DNA from: Pseudomonadota bacterium
GTDB taxonomy: Bacteria > Pseudomonadota > Alphaproteobacteria > Rhizobiales > Xanthobacteraceae
NCBI GenBank assembly: GCA_023433965.1
Contig: JAEYTQ010000733.1
Location: 1 to 12,437, forward strand
DNA length: 12,437 nt
Direction: 5' to 3'
Both the position numbers and the translations under genes were made by a program. The notes beneath the pieces were generated by a model. It saw nothing but the letters and a program-made list of their open reading frames with translations, made no database searches and was not told where the DNA came from. Position 1 is the stretch's first letter; every line of letters starts with the position of its first letter. Shown here one piece after another: positions 1 through 6,830 of this stretch.

Positions 1-24
1 GAGCGGTTCGTGCCGGAGAGACTC

Positions 25-1008
25 ATGCGTGCGATGGTGTTGCCCGCCCCGCGGGCACGGCTCCAGATGCAGGAGCGGCCTGATCCGATGCCGGGCGAGG
101 GTCAGATCCGGGTGAAGATCAGCGCATGCGGTGTATGCCGGACCGATCTTCATCTCGTCGATGCCGAACTGCCCGACATTCGCTATCCCATCGTGCCTGG
201 CCACGAGATCGTCGGCCGGGTCGATCGGTTGGGACCTCATGTGGCGACACATGCGCCTGGCGACCGGGTCGGCATTCCCTGGCTCGGCTTCACCTGCGGA
301 GCGTGTCGCTTTTGCCGCGACGGTATGGAAAACCTCTGTGACGCGCCGCTGTTCACGGGCTATACGCGCGACGGCGGCTATGCAACCCACACCATCGCCG
401 ACGCACGCTATGCTTTTCCACTCGGCGAGGCCGTCAGCGACGTCGAGATCGCGCCTCTGCTGTGCGCCGGCTTGATCGGCTGGCGCTCTCTGGTCCTGGC
501 CGGCCCCGCCGATAGGCTCGGCCTCTATGGCTTCGGCGCGGCCGGCCACATCATCGCGCAAGTCGCGGTCTGGCAGGGACGAGCCGTCCATGCCTTTACC
601 CGACGCGGCGACGTCGCCGCACAAGACCTTGCACGTCGTCTTGGCGCCGTCTGGGCCGGGTCATCGGACCAAGTGCCCGATGAGCCGCTCGACGCTGCAA
701 TCATCTACGCACCGGCCGGCGAGCTGGTCCCGGCGGCGTTGCGCGCCGTCCGCAAAGGAGGTCGCGTCGTCTGCGCCGGCATCCACATGAGCGACATTCC
801 AAGCTTTCCGTACGACTTGCTGTGGCAGGAACGGCAGTTGGTCTCGGTCGCCAATCTGACCCGGCAGGATGGCCTCGAGTTTCTCAGGATCGCGCCGCAG
901 GCCGGGGTGCGCACCGAGACGACGGCGTATCCGCTCGATCAGGCCAACGAGGTCCTCAGTATGCTGCGGAATGGCCAGGTTCTCGGCGCGGCCGTGCTGA
1001 CGCCCTGA
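25..1008 (+). CDS. Zinc-dependent alcohol dehydrogenase (MDR superfamily, AdhP-like)
   Basis: Predicted cytoplasmic NAD(P)-dependent alcohol/aldehyde oxidoreductase of 327 residues. Seen directly: catalytic-zinc residues in CGVCRTDLH (C38) and PGHE (H60, E61), with the third cysteine at C147. Structural-zinc cysteines are C91, C94, C97 and C105. The Rossmann motif GFGAAG spans about 169-174. Length fits zinc-binding alcohol dehydrogenases of the medium-chain family. I chose the ATG at 25 because GGAGAG sits 4 bases upstream and the family begins at MRAMVL; a GTG at 10 in frame is the alternative. The stop overlaps the next start as TGATG, so it heads a three-gene coupled operon whose promoter may lie before the window. 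Substrate cannot be told from sequence. Similar enzymes may recycle NADH during fermentative or low-oxygen growth, but that role is inference. Confidence 0.93.
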   Translation: MRAMVLPAPRARLQMQERPDPMPGEGQIRVKISACGVCRTDLHLVDAELPDIRYPIVPGHEIVGRVDRLGPHVATHAPGDRVGIPWLGFTCGACRFCRDGMENLCDAPLFTGYTRDGGYATHTIADARYAFPLGEAVSDVEIAPLLCAGLIGWRSLVLAGPADRLGLYGFGAAGHIIAQVAVWQGRAVHAFTRRGDVAAQDLARRLGAVWAGSSDQVPDEPLDAAIIYAPAGELVPAALRAVRKGGRVVCAGIHMSDIPSFPYDLLWQERQLVSVANLTRQDGLEFLRIAPQAGVRTETTAYPLDQANEVLSMLRNGQVLGAAVLTP

Positions 1009-2570
1009 TGGTGGTTCCAATGTCCGCTTCCACGAAGGATGAAACAGCGGCTCAGGACTGCATCTTCCAGATGCTGACCGACCATCCCGGCGTGACGCGA
1101 ATCGACACGCACGCAGCTTCGGTGTTTCTCGACGGCGACCGCGCGCTGAAGATCAAACGCGCTGTCCGGTTTCCGTTCCTCGATTATTCGACCCTCGAAA
1201 AGCGCAAGGCGGCCTGTGAGGAGGAGATCAGGATCAACCGGCCGCTGGCGCCGCAAATCTATCACCGCGTCGTCGCGATCACGGAAGAGCCGGACGGATC
1301 TTTGAAGGTCGGCGGCGCCGGCCGGCCGGTCGAGTACGCGGTCGACATGTCGCGCTTCGACGAGAACAGGACGCTGGATCATCTAGCCACGGCCGGCCCG
1401 CTGGACGCGAAACTCGCCTCGGCTACCGCCGACGCGATCGCGGCATCGCACGCGGCGGCAACACCTTCTGACGGAAAAGCATGGGTCTCTTCCATCCCGG
1501 CCCTCATCGACGGCAACCTTGACGGCCTGCGGGCAGTCGGACATTTCGATGCGCAAGCGATCGAGGCTCTCGGCGAGGCTTCGCACGCGGCCTATCTGCG
1601 TATTCGCCCTCTGCTCCTGGAGCGCGGCCACCAGAGCTTCGTACGCCGCTGTCATGGCGATCTGCACCTCGCAAACATCGTTCTGATCGATGACCGGCCC
1701 GTGCTGTTCGATGCGATCGAGTTTAACTCGCAAATGGCAACGGTCGACGTGCTCTACGATCTCGCATTCCCGCTGATGGACCTGTTGCAGCACCATCAGC
1801 CCGGCGCGGCGAACATGGTCCTGAACCGCTATCTGGTCGCGACGCCGGCCGACAATCTCGATGCGCTTTCGGCCCTGCCGCTGTTCATGTCGATCCGGGC
1901 GGCGATCCGCGCCCAGGTGGCTCTGGCACGGCTGAAACGGCCACATTCGGAGCATTCCGGCATTCTCGAGCAGGCACGGCGTTATTTCTTCCTCGCCGAG
2001 AGGCTGATCCGTCCTCCTGCTCCGCATCTGATTGCTGTTGGCGGTCTGTCCGGCACCGGAAAGACCGTCTTGGCGCAGGCGCTCGCGCCGGTCGTCCCGC
2101 CGCAGCCGGGTGCCGTCGTGCTGCGCAGCGACCTCGTCCGCAAGCAGATGTTCGGGGTCGAGGACACGCACCGCCTGCCGCCATCCGCCTACACGCCAGA
2201 GGTCGCGGCCCGCGTCTACGACACGCTGGCGCAGCACGCCCGGCGGGTGCTTATTCAGGGCCATTCAGTGATCATCGACGGCGTATTCGCCCGCGAGGAT
2301 GAACGCGAGGCGGTCGCCGCGCTGGCGCGCGAGCGCGACGTGGCCTTGAGCGGTCTGTTCCTGGTCGCGGACCTCGCGACCCGACAGGCGCGGATCGGTC
2401 GCCGCCGGGGGGACGCATCGGACGCCACGCCGGAGGTTGCCGCGCTGCAGGAGCATTATGATATTGGCCATATCGGCTGGGCGACAATCGATGCATCGGG
2501 GACGCAGGAGCAGACGCTTCAGAACTGCCGGAATGCCATCGCTGCGGGACAAGCAAGGCAATCAAATTGA
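1008..2570 (+). CDS. Two-domain kinase-like protein: APH-like phosphotransferase plus P-loop AAA/kinase domain
   Basis: Protein of 520 residues with two nucleotide-handling halves. The N-terminal half resembles aminoglycoside phosphotransferase-like kinases (COG2187 type), with the Brenner-type loop HGDLHLANI at about 216-224 followed by DAIEF, which supplies the metal-binding acidic residues. The C-terminal half begins with a Walker A motif, GGLSGTGKT, at about 345-353 and looks like an AAA_33/zeta-toxin-like small-molecule kinase. The start at 1008 overlaps the preceding stop (TGATG), implying translational coupling; an in-frame ATG at 1020 is the alternative. The stop in turn overlaps the CHAD gene start. 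Such fusions are widespread in bacteria and usually annotated as bifunctional aminoglycoside phosphotransferase/ATP-binding protein, yet the true substrate is unknown to me. Resistance to an antibiotic is not implied. Confidence 0.9.
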   Translation: MVVPMSASTKDETAAQDCIFQMLTDHPGVTRIDTHAASVFLDGDRALKIKRAVRFPFLDYSTLEKRKAACEEEIRINRPLAPQIYHRVVAITEEPDGSLKVGGAGRPVEYAVDMSRFDENRTLDHLATAGPLDAKLASATADAIAASHAAATPSDGKAWVSSIPALIDGNLDGLRAVGHFDAQAIEALGEASHAAYLRIRPLLLERGHQSFVRRCHGDLHLANIVLIDDRPVLFDAIEFNSQMATVDVLYDLAFPLMDLLQHHQPGAANMVLNRYLVATPADNLDALSALPLFMSIRAAIRAQVALARLKRPHSEHSGILEQARRYFFLAERLIRPPAPHLIAVGGLSGTGKTVLAQALAPVVPPQPGAVVLRSDLVRKQMFGVEDTHRLPPSAYTPEVAARVYDTLAQHARRVLIQGHSVIIDGVFAREDEREAVAALARERDVALSGLFLVADLATRQARIGRRRGDASDATPEVAALQEHYDIGHIGWATIDASGTQEQTLQNCRNAIAAGQARQSN

Positions 2571-3556
2571 TGCGGGCAAGGAAGTCGCGACCCAGCACGA
2601 GCTCGACGCCGATCACGCAGGCGAGGCCGGCGGCGCGGCGCAACCCGCTGCCCGCCCGGCTCAGCCCCGGCATGGCCTGCGACACGGCGTTCCGGATCAT
2701 CGCCCGCCGGCACTTCGATGCGGTGCTCGCTCAGCACGACGGCACCTGCCGCGGCGATCCTGATGCTCTGCATCAGATCCGGATCGCGCTGACGCATCTA
2801 CGGACCGCCATCCGCTTCTTCTCGTCGATGGTCGACGATACCCAGCGGCCGAGTGTCTGGGCCGAACTGAAGTGGTTGAACCGCCAGCTCGGCATGGTGC
2901 GCGATCTCGACGTGGCCATCGAGCGCGTCATCGCCGAGAGCGGCGAGGAGCTCGCCGTGGTCCCCGAGCTTCAGCACTGGAACGAGAAACGGGCGGAGAG
3001 CCACCGGCTGCTGGCCCGAGCGCTGCAATCTCCACGCTACCGCCGCCTGGTCGCGCAGGTCTCGACGTGGATCGAAAGCGGCCCCTGGTCGACCCGGCGC
3101 AGCAAGGAATCCATCCGGTTGCGCCGCCGCACGCTCGCCGACCACGCAATGGAGCGGCTGACGCAGTGGGAGACGACGCTGCTCAAGAAGGCCCGCAAGC
3201 TGAAGAGGCTCGATGTCGAGAAGCGTCACAAGCTGCGGCTGCTCAACAAGCGGATGACCTATTCGATCGAGTCACTCGCGGACCTGTTCGCCGATGGAGC
3301 GGCGACGAAGCAGAAGTCCGTTCTCAAGCAATTGCGCAAGGCGCAACGATCGCTCGGGCAATTGAACGACGATGCGCGAGGACAGGCGCTGGCAGCATCA
3401 CTGAACGGCGCCGGTCTCGACGCCGGCCACCGCTTCCTCAACCGCAAGCGGGAAAGGAAGCTGTTGCGCACCGCGGCGGGGGCCTACCGGAAACTGGACA
3501 AGGCCAAGCCCCTCCGCTCCTCAGACCTTGCACCGAGGTCCGAGCCGGAGGTTTAA
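2570..3556 (+). CDS. CHAD-domain protein (predicted polyphosphate-binding)
   Basis: Protein of 328 residues. The CHAD (conserved histidine alpha-helical domain) fold is indicated by two repeats of its signature: HQIRIALTHLR at about 68-78 followed by LGMVRDLDV, and HKLRLLNKRMTYSIE at about 220-234 followed by LGQLNDDA. Arginines and lysines abound, as expected for a domain that binds polyphosphate; CHAD proteins are known on polyphosphate granules in Ralstonia eutropha. The first 35 residues are basic and low in complexity. No transmembrane segment or signal peptide is visible. The ATG at 2570 overlaps the upstream TGA by one base and lacks a strong ribosome site, so coupling is likely; a TTG at 2567 is less plausible. 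The stop overlaps that of the convergent PHA synthase gene, hinting at linked storage-polymer functions. Confidence 0.9.
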   Translation: MRARKSRPSTSSTPITQARPAARRNPLPARLSPGMACDTAFRIIARRHFDAVLAQHDGTCRGDPDALHQIRIALTHLRTAIRFFSSMVDDTQRPSVWAELKWLNRQLGMVRDLDVAIERVIAESGEELAVVPELQHWNEKRAESHRLLARALQSPRYRRLVAQVSTWIESGPWSTRRSKESIRLRRRTLADHAMERLTQWETTLLKKARKLKRLDVEKRHKLRLLNKRMTYSIESLADLFADGAATKQKSVLKQLRKAQRSLGQLNDDARGQALAASLNGAGLDAGHRFLNRKRERKLLRTAAGAYRKLDKAKPLRSSDLAPRSEPEV

Positions 3557-5406
3557 GTGTGGACATAGTCTCCCGGAGCATCCGGCAAGCCGAGGCTGTC
3601 TCCAAGTCCGATCGGCGGCGGATCGCAGGGGGCACCCGAGCGAGCCGCCAGCCAGTTGGTCCATTCCGGCCACCACGATCCTTCGACGCGCGGCGCCAGC
3701 TTCAGCCAGTCATCCGCACCGACATAGGACGCATCGGCAGCCTTGGTCAGCACCTGGTAGAAGTGGCCGGGCGCACCTGGAGGCGCGACGACACCGGCAT
3801 TGTGGCCGCCGCTGGTCAACAGGAACGTCACATCGGCATCGACCTGATAGTGGATCTTGTAGACGGATCGCCATGGCGCAACGTGATCGGCGAGCGTGCC
3901 GACCACGAACATCGGCGTGTGAATGTCGGAGAGCGAGACGCTTTTTCCGTCGACGCGATAGCGGCCTTCGGCCAGATCGTCGTCGAGGAACAGCTTTCGT
4001 AAATACTCCGAGTGCATCCGGTAAGGCAGACGCGTGGCGTCGGCATTCCAGGCCATCAGGTCGCTCGGCTGCGCGCTCTCGCCCATCAGGTAATCGTGCG
4101 ACAACCGAGACCAGACCAGTTCGTTGGAGCGCAGCAGCTGGAACGCGCCGGCCATCTGCGTCGTATCGAGATAGCCGCGCTGCCACATCATGTCTTCGAG
4201 GAAGCTCACCTGGCTCTCGTTGATGAAGAGCGTCAGCTCACCGGCTTCGGTGAAGTCGGTCTGGGCGGCCAGGAGCGTGACGGTGCTGAGACGATCATCC
4301 CCGTCACGCTCCATGGCGGCAGCAGCGATCGACAGCAAGGTGCCACCCAAACAATAGCCAAGCGCATGGGTCTTCCGGCCCGGCATGACCAGGCCGATCA
4401 AGTCCAGCGCCGCCATGACGCCCAGCTTGCGATAGTCGTCGAAGGCGAGGTCGCGATCCCTTGCATCCGGGTTGCGCCAGGAGATTGCGAACACGGTGAA
4501 GCCTTGGCCGGTCAAATATTTGACCAGCGAGTTATCCGGAGACAGATCGAGGATGTAATACTTCATGATCCAGGCCGGCACGATCAGGATCGGCTCGGGC
4601 CGTACCTGCGCGGTCGTCGGATGGTACTGGATCAGCTCGATCAGCTGATTGCGGTAGACGACCTTGCCGGGCGATACCGCCACCGTCTTGCCGACCACGA
4701 ACTGCCCGTCGTCCCCCAGCTTCGAGTTGGAGAGCAGACGTAACAGATCGCTGCACCAGTTCTGCCAGCCGAAGACGAAATTCTCTCCACCGCTCTGAAA
4801 TGCCTTCTCCAGCACCTTCGGGTTGGTCGCCGCGAAGTTCGAGGGCGCCAGCATGTCGAGCATCTGCCGCATCGAGAACTCGACGATGGCCTCGTTGGCG
4901 TGCGACACGCCGCGCACGCCGGTCGCAGCATCGCGCCACCAGTGCTCTGCGAGCAGAAATGCCTGCGCCAGCAGATTGAACGGCGGGGTTTCCCATTGCG
5001 ATCCACTGAAGCGGCGATCCCGCGCCTGCGGCTGAATCACCGACCACGGCTTCTGCTCTGGCGAAATGGCGTGCGCGGCAGCTTCCGCGAGCCGGCCGGT
5101 ATCGCGAAGGACGTTGCGGCAAATCTCCACTTGGCGCTGCGGCGCCGCGGCGAGATGCGAACTCCAGTCGAGCCACGCGAGCGACAACGCAAGCGGCGAG
5201 ATCCCGCCCGTGAACCGCGCCAGCATCGCATGAAGGGCGCGATCCAATGCATAGGGCTCGGATCCAGGCTGAGAACCGGCGGCGACGGGCGCGGGTTCGC
5301 GGGCTTCGGCGGTTGCCGGCGAGCTGTCGGAACCGGAATCGGAAGGAGCAGGGAGAGCATGCACCGCCGGCTCATCGACCCGTGGAAATATCTGCACGAC
5401 GCTCAT
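3553..5406 (-). CDS. phaC: Polyhydroxyalkanoate synthase, class I type (PhaC-like)
   Basis: 617-residue protein predicted to polymerise (R)-3-hydroxyacyl-CoA, chiefly 3-hydroxybutyryl-CoA, into PHA at the surface of storage granules. Seen: lipase-like box GYCLGG with catalytic C352, general-acid/base residues D507 (in GTLADHVAPW) and H535 (in TSGGHNAG). The D-to-H spacing of 28 equals that of the Ralstonia eutropha enzyme (D480/H508). Family motifs IMKYYILDLSP, SWRNPD and SWWPEW are present. The first 50 residues or so are rich in Ala, Pro and Ser and not conserved, making the protein somewhat longer than the roughly 590-residue R. eutropha enzyme. The start follows GGGGTG, a modest ribosome site. 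No phaA/phaB/phasin gene adjoins it, so this may be an accessory paralogue. Control by a FixK-type box upstream is inferred. Confidence 0.93.
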   Translation of the reverse strand: MSVVQIFPRVDEPAVHALPAPSDSGSDSSPATAEAREPAPVAAGSQPGSEPYALDRALHAMLARFTGGISPLALSLAWLDWSSHLAAAPQRQVEICRNVLRDTGRLAEAAAHAISPEQKPWSVIQPQARDRRFSGSQWETPPFNLLAQAFLLAEHWWRDAATGVRGVSHANEAIVEFSMRQMLDMLAPSNFAATNPKVLEKAFQSGGENFVFGWQNWCSDLLRLLSNSKLGDDGQFVVGKTVAVSPGKVVYRNQLIELIQYHPTTAQVRPEPILIVPAWIMKYYILDLSPDNSLVKYLTGQGFTVFAISWRNPDARDRDLAFDDYRKLGVMAALDLIGLVMPGRKTHALGYCLGGTLLSIAAAAMERDGDDRLSTVTLLAAQTDFTEAGELTLFINESQVSFLEDMMWQRGYLDTTQMAGAFQLLRSNELVWSRLSHDYLMGESAQPSDLMAWNADATRLPYRMHSEYLRKLFLDDDLAEGRYRVDGKSVSLSDIHTPMFVVGTLADHVAPWRSVYKIHYQVDADVTFLLTSGGHNAGVVAPPGAPGHFYQVLTKAADASYVGADDWLKLAPRVEGSWWPEWTNWLAARSGAPCDPPPIGLGDSLGLPDAPGDYVHT

Positions 5407-5441
5407 AGGCTCACACCCCGCGGGCTTCAGTTCTGCGCAGC

Positions 5442-5447
5442 AGGATA
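5442..5447 (-). promoter_or_regulatory. Candidate -10 element of the phaC promoter
   Basis: Read on the minus strand the hexamer is TATCCT. It starts 21 bp after the nearer edge of the FNR/FixK-type box at 5469-5482, the expected geometry for class II activation (box centred near -41.5, start of transcription near 5434). No -35 hexamer is seen, as is usual for activator-dependent promoters. Confidence 0.4.
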
Positions 5448-5468
5448 TGGTGGGGCCCAGACTTCGTC

Positions 5469-5482
5469 TTGAGCTGCATCAA
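5469..5482. promoter_or_regulatory. FNR/FixK-type binding site, phaC-proximal
   Basis: TTGAGCTGCATCAA matches the Crp/FNR-family consensus TTGAT-N4-ATCAA with one mismatch in the left arm and keeps the core TTG-N8-CAA. It lies 62 bp upstream of the phaC start and 21 bp from the minus-strand hexamer TATCCT, so it is better placed to activate phaC than the divergent gene. Which regulator binds (FixK2, FnrN/AadR or another) cannot be decided here. Confidence 0.6.
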
Positions 5483-5522
5483 ACGCTGATCATCTCATTC
5501 GGCATCGACCGTGCTCGCCCGA

Positions 5523-5536
5523 TTGACTTGCGTCAA
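5523..5536. promoter_or_regulatory. FNR/FixK-type binding site, CBS-gene-proximal
   Basis: TTGACTTGCGTCAA is a perfect palindrome in its arms (TTGAC/GTCAA) and fits the FixK consensus TTGA[T/C]-N4-[A/G]TCAA. It stands 61 bp upstream of the CBS-BON gene start and 21 bp from the plus-strand hexamer TAGGTT at 5558-5563, which would place transcription start near 5571 with the box at about -41.5. This is the textbook class II arrangement. Confidence 0.72.
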
Positions 5537-5557
5537 ACCGCACCTCGATACCCGGGC

Positions 5558-5563
5558 TAGGTT
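5558..5563 (+). promoter_or_regulatory. Candidate -10 element of the CBS-BON gene promoter
   Basis: The hexamer TAGGTT begins 21 bp after the FixK-type box at 5523-5536, matching the spacing on the opposite side towards phaC. No -35 hexamer is seen. The resulting 5' leader of about 27 nt contains GGAG at 5588-5591. Confidence 0.4.
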
Positions 5564-5597
5564 CGGCGCATCAAAATCTCAACAAGCGGAGTCGTCC

Positions 5598-6326
5598 ATG
5601 CGCGCCCACCAGATCATGACCCGGTCGGTCATCTCGGTCACCCCCGACACCAGCATCGTCGAGGCGGCCAACATCATGCTGAAACGGCATGTCAGCGGTC
5701 TCACGGTGGTCGACGAGACCGGCAAGCTGGTCGGCGTCGTTTCGGAAGGGGATTTCATCCGCCGCAGCGAGATTGGTACTGGGCGCAAGCGCGGGCGCTG
5801 GCTGCGGTTCATCCTTGGTCCGGGCAAATCCGCCAGCGATTTCGTCCACGAGCACGGCCGCAAAGTTTCGGAAGTGATGACCGACTCGCCCGTGACCATC
5901 ACGGAAGACACCGCGCTCGCGGAGATCGTCGACCTCATGGAGCGGAACAACGTCAAGCGGCTGCCGGTGGTGCGCGGCGACAAGGTCGTCGGGATCGTCT
6001 CCCGCGCCAACCTGTTGCAGGCCGTGGCGGGCCTCGCCCGCGAAGTGCCGGATCCGACCGCCGATGACGATCACATTCGCAGCCGCATCATCGATACCAT
6101 GGAGAAGAACGACTGGTGCCCGTTCGGGCTGAATGTCATCGTGCGCGACGGCATCGTCCATCTCAGCGGCGTCATCACCGAAGAACGCGCGCGGCAGGCC
6201 GCGGTCATCGCCGCGGAGAACGTCGAAGGCGTCAAGAAGGTGCACGACCATCTGTGCTGGGTCGACACAATGACCGGGTTTTATGTCAACTCGCCCGAGG
6301 ACGACGAGCTCGCCAAAGCGAGCTAA
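5598..6326 (+). CDS. CBS-pair and BON domain protein
   Basis: Soluble 242-residue protein with a tandem CBS (Bateman) module and a C-terminal BON domain. CBS1 spans about 7-58 (MTRSVISVTPDTSIVEAA, then GVVSEGDFIRR), followed by a basic linker at about 60-90. CBS2 spans about 92-146 (MTDSPVTITED, then RLPVVRGDKVVGIVSRANLL). BON spans about 157-222 (VIVRDGIVHLSGVITEE). CBS pairs usually sense adenine nucleotides and BON domains often bind lipid or other macromolecules; the actual ligand is unknown. I chose the ATG at 5598 because GGAG lies 6 bases upstream and CBS homology begins at once. An earlier in-frame start near 5511 would put the FixK-type box inside the gene and is rejected. Proteins of this kind often sit among low-oxygen or stress genes in Bradyrhizobium relatives, which agrees with the box upstream. 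Confidence 0.92.
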   Translation: MRAHQIMTRSVISVTPDTSIVEAANIMLKRHVSGLTVVDETGKLVGVVSEGDFIRRSEIGTGRKRGRWLRFILGPGKSASDFVHEHGRKVSEVMTDSPVTITEDTALAEIVDLMERNNVKRLPVVRGDKVVGIVSRANLLQAVAGLAREVPDPTADDDHIRSRIIDTMEKNDWCPFGLNVIVRDGIVHLSGVITEERARQAAVIAAENVEGVKKVHDHLCWVDTMTGFYVNSPEDDELAKAS

Positions 6327-6337
6327 CCAAAGCGAGC
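6313..6337 (+). repeat. Short tandem direct repeat across the CBS-BON stop codon
   Basis: CCAAAGCGAGC occurs at 6313-6323 and again at 6327-6337, a 14-base period with TAA between the copies. The first copy encodes the last residues of the protein; the second lies just after the stop. It is probably a small local duplication with no evident function. Confidence 0.6.
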
Positions 6338-6350
6338 CGATCGGCAGACC

Positions 6351-6815
6351 TCAGCGCGGGATCACGGCGGTGGCCTCGATCTCGACGCGCGCCGCCTTCT
6401 CGACGAGACGGACGACCTGAACCAGGGCCATCGCCGGATAGTGCGCTCCGAAGACGTCGCGGTAGACCCTGCCCAGCTCCTTCAGATTGGCCAGGTACTC
6501 GTCCATGTCGACGACGTACCAGGTCAGGCGCATGAGGTGCTCGGGCCGGGCGCCGGCCTCGGCCAGGATCGCAGCGATGTTGTCCAGGGTCTGGCGCACC
6601 TGCGCGACGAAGCCATCGGCGAGCCGCTCTTCGGCGTCCCAGCCGATCACCCCGCCGGTGACGACGATGCGTCCCTCGGCGGCCATGCCGTTGGCATAAC
6701 CCTTCGGCACCGGCCATCCTGACGGCTGGAGGACCTGCGCCCTGATACGCGCACCGTCCTCAGCTGCTGTCGGCAGTACCGCGAGTTGTGGGCCTTTCGG
6801 CGTGGTCACGGACAA
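6351..6815 (-). CDS. RidA (YjgF/YER057c/UK114) family protein lacking the usual active-site arginine
   Basis: 154-residue member of the RidA fold family, with characteristic QVRQTLDNIAAILAEAG, VVDMDEYLANL and a C-terminal VEIEATAV strand. Canonical RidA enzymes hydrolyse reactive imines and enamines and carry an arginine in a PARS motif (E. coli R105). Here the aligned segment is PAMAL, with M129 at the arginine position, so standard 2-iminoacid deaminase activity is doubtful and another ligand is likely. The N-terminus is about 25 residues longer than E. coli RidA. The gene lies 15 bp after the CoA ligase stop and is surely co-transcribed, suggesting a role on an aromatic-acid intermediate. 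The TTG at 6815 has AGGGA 7 bases upstream; a GTG at 6809 is the alternative start. Confidence 0.88.
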   Translation of the reverse strand: MSVTTPKGPQLAVLPTAAEDGARIRAQVLQPSGWPVPKGYANGMAAEGRIVVTGGVIGWDAEERLADGFVAQVRQTLDNIAAILAEAGARPEHLMRLTWYVVDMDEYLANLKELGRVYRDVFGAHYPAMALVQVVRLVEKAARVEIEATAVIPR

Positions 6816-6830
6816 TTCTCTTTCCCTCTC

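Noticed and set aside
822..1007. Upstream start extending the kinase-like protein by 62 residues into the dehydrogenase gene
   Set aside because: It would overlap the dehydrogenase by nearly 190 bases and the added residues show no homology; the TGATG overlap gives a natural start.
1653..1679. Antibiotic-resistance call based on the aminoglycoside phosphotransferase-like motif
   Set aside because: The domain is fused to a P-loop kinase and sits in a chromosomal metabolic operon; the motif is shared by many small-molecule kinases unrelated to resistance.
1383..2264. Minus-strand open frame of about 293 codons opposite the kinase-like gene
   Set aside because: Antisense shadow with no recognisable family; the sense protein has conserved kinase motifs.
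2872..4002. Plus-strand open frame of about 376 codons across the CHAD/phaC junction
   Set aside because: It is out of frame with CHAD and antisense to phaC, with Arg/Ala-rich low-complexity translation and no domain.
5511..5597. Upstream start extending the CBS-BON protein by 29 residues
   Set aside because: The extension has no conserved sequence, lacks a good ribosome site and would include the FixK-type box; the ATG at 5598 has GGAG at proper spacing.
6336..6345. Palindrome GCCGATCGGC between the CBS-BON and RidA genes as a terminator
   Set aside because: A self-complementary 10-mer cannot form a stable hairpin with a proper loop, and no T-tract follows on either strand.
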